Assembly (NCBI GenBank): GCA_015680905.1
Contig: CM027377.1
Span: 55,325,501 to 55,389,500 of the forward strand
Origin: Coptis chinensis
Lineage: Eukaryota; Streptophyta; Magnoliopsida; Ranunculales; Ranunculaceae
DNA: 64,000 nt
Direction: 5' to 3'
Below the pieces are notes generated by a model, which saw only the letters and a program-made list of their open reading frames with translations, was not told the DNA's origin and searched no databases. Both the position numbers and the translations under genes were made by a program. This document shows positions 58,351 through 64,000 of the stretch, in pieces; the first letter of the stretch is position 1, and every line of letters begins with the position of its first letter.

Positions 58351-59496
58351 ATGAATTTTACGACTAAATTTTTTTGCGAGCACGCGTTTTTTGCCGACGA
58401 CCAGCGCCATTTTACGATGCGGAGATGATTAGGAGGGATTGGAACGGACTGTGGTACTCGACTGAGGAGTTCTATCACTATGATTTGGTAGAACAGTTTT
58501 ATAAGAAGCGAGAATTGGAGGGGGATAAGATTTTCATTAAGGTAGCAGGAACGAGGAGGGAAGTAACGAGACAGTTGTTGGCTGAGTTGTTAGGAATTAC
58601 GCCTGAAAGCAACCTAGAAAAGACCATTCAGGAATCCCAGTATACTGGAGTTCCTGCTTTGATGAAAGATACTGTCGTGGAGGGTGAATACAATCCGAAA
58701 TCTCATTGCGTCCGCCAATCAACCCTGAGAACCAATCAACTAGCTGTAGCTCAGTAGATTGGTAGGAACGTCCTCGGGAAAGACAAAGTCAGCGATAGCG
58801 ATCCGCAAATGTCCGCGTTCTCGGATTTTGCAAACGAATAAGTATAATTTCTACATCATCGATTTAATTTTTAATGTGATTAGAGGAGTGGGAAAGAGCT
58901 TGGCGCCTCTTCCCGTATTGATCACTAAGATCATGCTCTCCTTTAGAGCTGTCGCAAAATCTGCTCCTATTAAGATCAAATTGCATTCTAATGCAAGTAT
59001 CTATACGGATTGCATCCAAGAGACTTGGCCGTTGTCAGAAGAAAAGGTGGTTGAGTCGGAGGATGAAAGGGAGGATATGACATGTCTGGATAACGATGCA
59101 TTAGATAGTTGTAGTTCTAATTTAGAACGCATGCAAGTGTTGCAAACTGGCTTGCGTTGCGTTTATGGTATTTGTGAAGATATCCGAGATAGACAGATTG
59201 TAGTTGAAATAAGCAAACGAACCTTGAGGGCGAGACTTGAAATGCTTGAAAGGGTTCGGGATGATATCTTGTCTAACATGGAGACTATCCACCAAACATC
59301 ACCAAGCCGAGTATGCGATCTTTCGGATGAGATGGAAGCACAGCGCTTGTTCCGAATAGAGATGCTACGACGCATGCCACCTGTGGAAGATTCTGTTTCA
59401 GCCGAGTTTGAGAGGCATGAGCGTCGTCGCCGAAGGACAGATGGCTCAAGCCATTCTCCATCCCAGGACCAATCTCCATCTTCATCACATAACTAG
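58351..59496 (+). pseudogene. ORF-A accessory protein of element C (broken)
   Basis: An ATG at 58351 aligns with that of element A, but the first 20 codons are scrambled. The frame from 58374 reads FYDAEMIRRDWNGLWYSTEEFYHYDLVEQFYKKRELEGDKIF, GTRREVTRQLLAELLGIT and LRTNQLAVAQ, then a TAG (58755-58757) where element B has Trp. After frame breaks, 58840-59496 reads YIIDLIFNVIRGVGKSLAPLPVLITKIM and an acidic run. A likely coiled coil (ICEDIRDRQIVVEISKRTLRARLEMLERVRDDI) and a basic, Ser-rich tail (HERRRRRTDGSSHSPSQDQS) follow. It would be about 380 residues and resembles the plant transposon-associated domain found in other Athila/Tat elements. The role is unknown. Confidence 0.7.
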
Positions 59497-59995
59497 GTGT
59501 TCACCATCAGTTTGTGTTCGCTGTTATTTCATGGTTTTTTATTAGTTGAATTTTAATTCAGTTGTTAAATTTAGATATTAATGTGTTTGTTTTATTTTGT
59601 TTGGATTTAAATTTTAGTTTTAATATAATTGGTTATTTTCGAGTTCTGCTTGTTTTTATCATTAATCCCACCTTCCCGACTTGTTTGGGGTGGTAATATT
59701 TATACCGAGCATAATTCGTTATATGATCATCTGCTGTAAAGTTGTCTTGGAGGAAAGGTTGAAAATTTGGTCGATATCGGCATATCTATGATTATGTGTG
59801 GTGGTAGCATGAAATCTAGGAGAGTTTAGAAATTACTATTCTAAATCCAGTATAAAAGATACCAGGATTTTTAGAAAATCAAGAAGATGGTTTGTTTCCG
59901 TTTTCGGGTTTGGAATTTTTCTATTTCCGGAAATTGCCTTAAAACAATTTGGCAACTTGCCGATTCGTTTTGGAAGCTCAGAACCTATTTAAACT
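59497..59995 (+). other. Spacer upstream of the ORF-B promoter in element C
   Basis: AT-rich and without a gene. It includes CCCACCTTCCCGACTTGTTTGG-type sequence near 59667, also seen near 32215-32235 in element B. The stretch 59880-59990 is well conserved among the three copies. Confidence 0.5.
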
Positions 59996-60003
59996 CCCTT
60001 CAT
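59996..60003 (+). promoter_or_regulatory. TATA-like box before ORF-B (element C)
   Basis: TATTTAAA, 347 bases before the ORF-B ATG, followed by a pyrimidine- and A-rich leader (CTCCCTTCATTCTACACTAAC). The position is conserved in elements A and B. Confidence 0.5.
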
Positions 60004-60101
60004 TCTACACTAACAAACCACACTACACCCCACCATCATCCCTCACCTTTCACTCCAAGCTTTTCCTTCTTTTTCCTCTAAACTTCTATTTCAGCACTTA
60101 C

Positions 60102-60264
60102 GAGCGCACCTGCGCCTCAGTAGAGCGCACCTGCGCCCTGTACACTTTCAGAAAGTTTACTCAGAGCGCGACCCGCGCCCTCCTTGAGCGCGACTCGCGC
60201 CCAAACACTGTAATTCCAAAAACCCACGAGCGCGACCGCGCCCAAAGCGAGCGCACCCGCGCCC
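60102..60264 (+). repeat. GC-rich hairpin array in the ORF-B leader of element C
   Basis: Six units start at 60102, 60123, 60164, 60186, 60228 and 60249, of the form GAGCGC(G)ACC(C/T)GCGCCC. Each can fold into a 4-5 bp GC stem with a 2-4 base loop. The G-C closing pair in GCGCG-ACC-CGCGC becomes A-T in GCGCA-CC-TGCGC (60102, 60123), so pairing is kept. The spacer AACACTGTAATTCCAAAA sits between units. Confidence 0.8.
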
Positions 60265-60342
60265 TGCCATCTGTGAACACGGAAATTCCAATTTTCTGAG
60301 GGTCATTCCAGGATTTTTGGAACTGTTCAAAGAGTCGTTGAG

Positions 60343-61249
60343 ATGACATCTCCTATAGTCATACCTGAACAGTCTTTCGAAGACGTGTTGGGAACCGAGA
60401 CCTATGGACATTGGTTCCGGCCACGGGATCCCTGGTTAGGATGGCGTCATCTACTGGTAAGTGATGACGATTCATATTCACCACAGCTTACTGCTTATTT
60501 CTACGACCACGTTAAATTATATTTTAATCAGGATGGAGAACAAGAATTCTCCGTCGTAGTCGATGACACGACACTAGAATTCAATAAAAATTTGATCGCT
60601 TTAGTTTCAGGATTACCAATACCGGATCCTGTTCACACATGGGCATATATGACCGATAATGCATACCTTTATGATTATACATATTTCCATGAGTATTATG
60701 GGGGAGGGGTATTTCGAGTAATGGACCAGGGGCGATATAGCATTGCCTTTGGTAGCCTTTCCCTAAACGTAGGCACCACCATGTTATTTATCCTGATGAA
60801 TATTTTGGGGGAATGGCAGTTCATTTCTGCAAACAGTACTGCTGGTGACATTTTCCTCGCTTTAGCTGAGGGACGTCGCCGATATGACATTCCCCGAGTT
60901 TTAGTCGCTAGTCTTAAGAGAGCCCAAAGCATGAGGCGTAAGTATCTTCTTATGCCTGTTTTGGTAAGCCGCATCATACATAGTTGTTTACCTGTATTCT
61001 GTGCACAATTCACAGATTGGAAAAGGGTTGAAGTCATAAGACCCACCAATTGGGTGGTTCGCTCATTGCGAATAATGACTTGGCGGGATGGTGCGACCTC
61101 ATGTGGTCGCCCCGTACATCCCATCAGACATAATAACACTTAACAGGTTAGCATTAGTAGATGATAAATGGCGGCAAGCTTGGCAAGTTATAATGGACTG
61201 GCAGGATCCGAAGGAACCTCATCTCTTTAATGAGGAGGAGGATGCTTAA
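60343..61249 (+). pseudogene. ORF-B accessory protein of element C (single late frameshift)
   Basis: Open for 266 codons from MTSPIVIPEQSFEDVLGTETYG (60343). It reads WRHLLVSDDDSYSPQLTAYFYDHVKLYF, VVVDDTTLEFNKNLIALVSGLP, TWAYMTDNAYLYDYTYFHEYYGGGVF, SLSLNVGTTMLFILMNILGEWQFIS, GDIFLALAEGRRRYDIPRVLVAS, RRKYLLMPVLVSRII and EVIRPTNWVVRSLRIMTW. A frameshift near 61085 displaces the last 50 residues, which in element A end in EEEDDE; the matching stop is at 61247-61249. The order 'FY...L, D-rich, LVSGLP/LAELLG, hydrophobic, LPVLVSRI/LPVLITKI' parallels ORF-A. This suggests a common domain type, as inference. There is no signal peptide. Confidence 0.75.
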
Positions 61250-63061
61250 GCGGGAGATAAGGTAAGTTTTTAGTTTTGTTATTGTCTGCTTATGTCCCAA
61301 GCAATTTAATTCTATTAACCCCATAATGGGTGGAACTCTTATAGAGTTGGGTCAGTATTTTTATTTTCCCTATATTAGTATGTTCTAACCTTGTTTTGCA
61401 GATGTTCCCAAATTTCACGCGTTTCCATGGTATTTTTTCTACCCTCTTTATTTAAATGCTTTGAGGACAAATCATGCTTCTTGTTTGGGGGTGGGGGCAT
61501 AGAAACACGTGTAATTAAGGCATCTGTTAGGATATAGATATGTATAACATGCATTTGTTTTCAAGTTAAAAATTTTAAAAAATATATATAAATAAATAAG
61601 TTTATGCTATACACTTAGGAATATTGGTATTGTTTTCTTTCTCTATGCTCTTAACAATCTAGAAGTCTCACGTAGCTTTTCCATCAGAATAATTGTTAGA
61701 AACTTAGGTTAATATGTAGGTAATAATCTTTGCATCTATCTATAAATATATTACATGAGTATCTATGATTGTTAGCAGTAAGTTTATGAAATCTAGGCTA
61801 GAGTACTTATTCTACAAATCCTGTGAGAATATAGCTTAAAGCCTTATATGAGCGAAACATTTGAGAAATGACACAAGGGAGAAGTAAAATCCGGATAGAG
61901 AAATCACACGTCCACTTGCTTGATTACTATACCATATCCTAAGCAAGAATTTAGGCCTCTTTGGATCGATATAGCCAGAAATTCAAACCTATGAATTATT
62001 TTCCGCTAGTCGCCCCTCTGAGCCTTTCTTTAGCTTTTCATAACCCACAAATCCTTTACCCTGTTACAAAAACAAAACAAAATAAAAAAAAAAAAAATCA
62101 ACCTACCCAATCTAGAATAAGGAAAAAAGAAGAAGAGAAAAACCAGTGTAAACAAAAGTTAGTTAATTGCTTCAGAAAATAAAGAAAAGAAGTTTCCATC
62201 CAAAGAAAAGAAAAATAAAAATAGAAATAAAATAAAAACTCCGAAAAAATAGAATAAAAGGAGTTAAAAAAGCCAAAGAAAAAAAAAAAAAAATATGGCT
62301 AAGGATGGAAACAAAGTGTAGAAGCAAAAAAGTAAATAACAAGGTTTTTCTAAGTTACATAATATGAAGACTCTACTATCTCGGACTTGTCTTTTGAATA
62401 TCCATTTCCTTCCTTCTTAAACCATCTCCTAATCCCCATGAACACCTAATAAAGACCTCTAGCTCAATTAGGAATAGGTTAGTGTGATAGTAAGTGGCAG
62501 ATGTGTTTGATCGACTCGGCTTCCTTGTTGTCATTGAGATTGTAAGGTAAAGTGTGCCCACCGCATTAATCGGAGTAGCTAAACTTGAGCGGAAAAATCA
62601 GAGTGGTTTTGTCTTGACATTTATGTGAGGACCTACTTAAGGACGCTTATTCGAAGTTTTCAGAAACGAACCCGCTAGGCATTTCATAGTATTACTCATA
62701 GTATATATATTTGTATCATAGATGATTGATTATTATGCATATATTAGTTTAGGTTTTGACTTGGTTATTCTTATTCAATTGCTAGTGAGATGTATAGATA
62801 GTCGAGACATGAATGAGGAAACAATAGTTTTATTTCTTAGTCGTTGTAGTATAGATGAAGTTTGTGAGTACCTTCATCGAAAACTCTCACGAGGCTATAA
62901 CTCGTTCCACTAGGGAATTCCTAGTGGTTTAAGGCCTTGTTGCATATGGTCAATGCAATCGCGACTCAAATAAACGAGAGTAGTTAGAACTCCATTTTTG
63001 GTCACTTATTCTAATTTCTCATATTTGCTTGAGGACAAGCAAAATGCTGTTTGGGGTGGTT
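61250..63061 (+). other. Non-coding 3' internal region and polypurine tract of element C
   Basis: 1.8 kb without a supported gene, homologous to 16992-18804. It contains A-rich tracts (62060-62300) and the inverted repeat CCACTAGG...CCTAGTGG at 62907-62927. The polypurine tract TTTGGGGTGGT precedes the 3' LTR. Confidence 0.7.
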
Positions 63062-64000
63062 TGATAAGAGCCCAAAACTATAGTTTTAACCTCAGAATAG
63101 ATCATACTTTTAGACCAATTATGTGAGTAATAATTAAGAGTTAATACTTATTACGTGTTTTATCGTTTAGGGCTTCAAAGTCAATTATGTGCATAAATAT
63201 GCCACTTTGATGAGATAATGGAGCAATGGTTGGTTGCTAAGGAGTTCTGTGATTAAAGGCCAAGATTCAAGAAGACAAAGCCTTTCTAAAGCCCGGTCAA
63301 AGCTGAAAAGTCAAAGTCAACGCGGGGTAAAACAAAGACTCAAAATCGTGAGAACTTCACGAAGGTTGTATCTTTGGACTCAGACCTTGAATTGGGCCTA
63401 CCTTATGTCAAAACGACCAGCTCGGAAAGGGCTTTCCAACGGTCTAAGACTTGACCGAATCAGAAGAGCAGAAGTGGACGAAAAGTCTGTTGAAGCCAAC
63501 TGCAGCTGTAGAGGCCTTTTTGGACTGAAAGAATTGGGTTTTGGGCCTGATTCTCTGGCCCAAAACATGGATCCAAGCCCATGCACGATTTTTGGATCTG
63601 AACATATAAAAACCAAAGCTTAGCTCTTTGTGAATGGTAGCTAGTTAGACCTAAAACAATAGATAATTCTAGATCTAGTTTTCATTAATTAAATTAAGTT
63701 TAGTTTAAATTCAATTCTTGTTTTAGATTAAACTCTTAGAATTATTGTTCTTAATTAGTTTGATAAATAAAATAGCTATTTGTTAAATTTCAATTTTGCC
63801 ATTTCAAATTATAGATCTAGTTTTAATTCTTGTTGATTATCATTTCTGAGTTGTTAAATTAGATTGAAGTATTGTTAGTTAAATTAGTCAAGTTAGAATT
63901 TTGATATGATGTTTAGTTATAATAATATGGGAAATGATGGGTTGATGAATCAAGGCTAAACCTCTATTAGAGGGGTTGATGAAGCCTTGATGAAAACTTA
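63062..64000 (+). repeat. 3' LTR of Athila element C (partial)
   Basis: It starts TGATAAGAGCCC and is cut by the window end after 939 bases. The TATA box is at 63605-63611. It is closely similar to 49681-50620, with clustered small differences in the first 150 bases. Confidence 0.93.

Larger units (their letters stand above)
49681..64000 (+). mobile_element. Athila element C, best-preserved copy (3' LTR runs off the window)
   Basis: It starts TGATAAGAGCCC at 49681 in the LINE, with left flank accgt. The internal region of about 11.9 kb equals that of element A. RT and integrase are largely open. The 3' LTR begins at 63062 after the polypurine tract. The 3' target duplication is outside the window and could not be checked. 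Confidence 0.93.

Noticed and set aside
58351-61249. Envelope-like gene as in some Athila elements
   Set aside because: No signal peptide, no clear C-terminal membrane anchor and no glycoprotein-like cysteine pattern in ORF-A or ORF-B; described as accessory frames of unknown role.

Overview
The window is AT-rich nuclear DNA from a flowering plant. It is almost entirely repeat-derived: Athila-type Ty3/gypsy LTR retrotransposons with about 1.5 kb LTRs, a second gypsy lineage of Tat type, a plant LINE, a Mutator-type foldback element and an endogenous pararetrovirus fragment. The only trace of a host protein gene is a broken glutamate receptor-like (GLR) pseudogene at the left edge. No intact host gene is visible. 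The nested layout fits pericentromeric or heterochromatic DNA. I cannot name the species.

Layout from left to right. 1-1421: GLR pseudogene (minus). About 1798-1889: tRNA-like Pol III sequence (minus). 2736-4402 and about 4440-5214: LTR-like non-coding segments. 5225-20757: a Mutator-type foldback element with a 10-bp target duplication, split by complete Athila element A (5407-20311, plus). 21003-22413 and 39926-41817: one minus-strand Tat-like gypsy element, split inside gag by Athila element B (22414-39925, minus; perfect 5-bp target duplication). About 42540-43250: LINE RNase H relic (minus). 43615-49680: a plus-strand LINE broken by a solo LTR (43889-45246), by a pararetrovirus relic beside a (TA)n tract (46328-48944), and at 49680 by Athila element C (49681 to beyond the window, plus).

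The three Athila copies share one plan: LTR, tRNA-Asp-like primer site, GC-rich leader, gag, protease, reverse transcriptase, RNase H, integrase, about 1 kb spacer, ORF-A, a second leader with a TATA-like box and a GC-rich array, ORF-B, about 1.8 kb of non-coding 3' sequence, polypurine tract, LTR. Element C is best preserved: its RT keeps FMDD and its integrase keeps D-35-E. Element A is full length but riddled with frameshifts. Element B has lost RT, RNase H and integrase, carries an unrelated stretch in their place, has a solo LTR in its ORF-B, and has a 3.4 kb unit (LTR plus 3' region) in tandem.

The most unusual signal is a reiterated GC-rich mini-hairpin (consensus GAGCGCGACCCGCGCCC) found in two places per element, in the leader before gag and the leader before ORF-B. 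Several units vary in ways that keep the stem paired. Together with a TATA-like box at the same place before ORF-B in all three copies, it suggests a separately expressed accessory module (ORF-A plus ORF-B) with an RNA- or DNA-level regulatory element. Much of the frame damage comes as short patchy indels, so some of it could be read or assembly error rather than decay.
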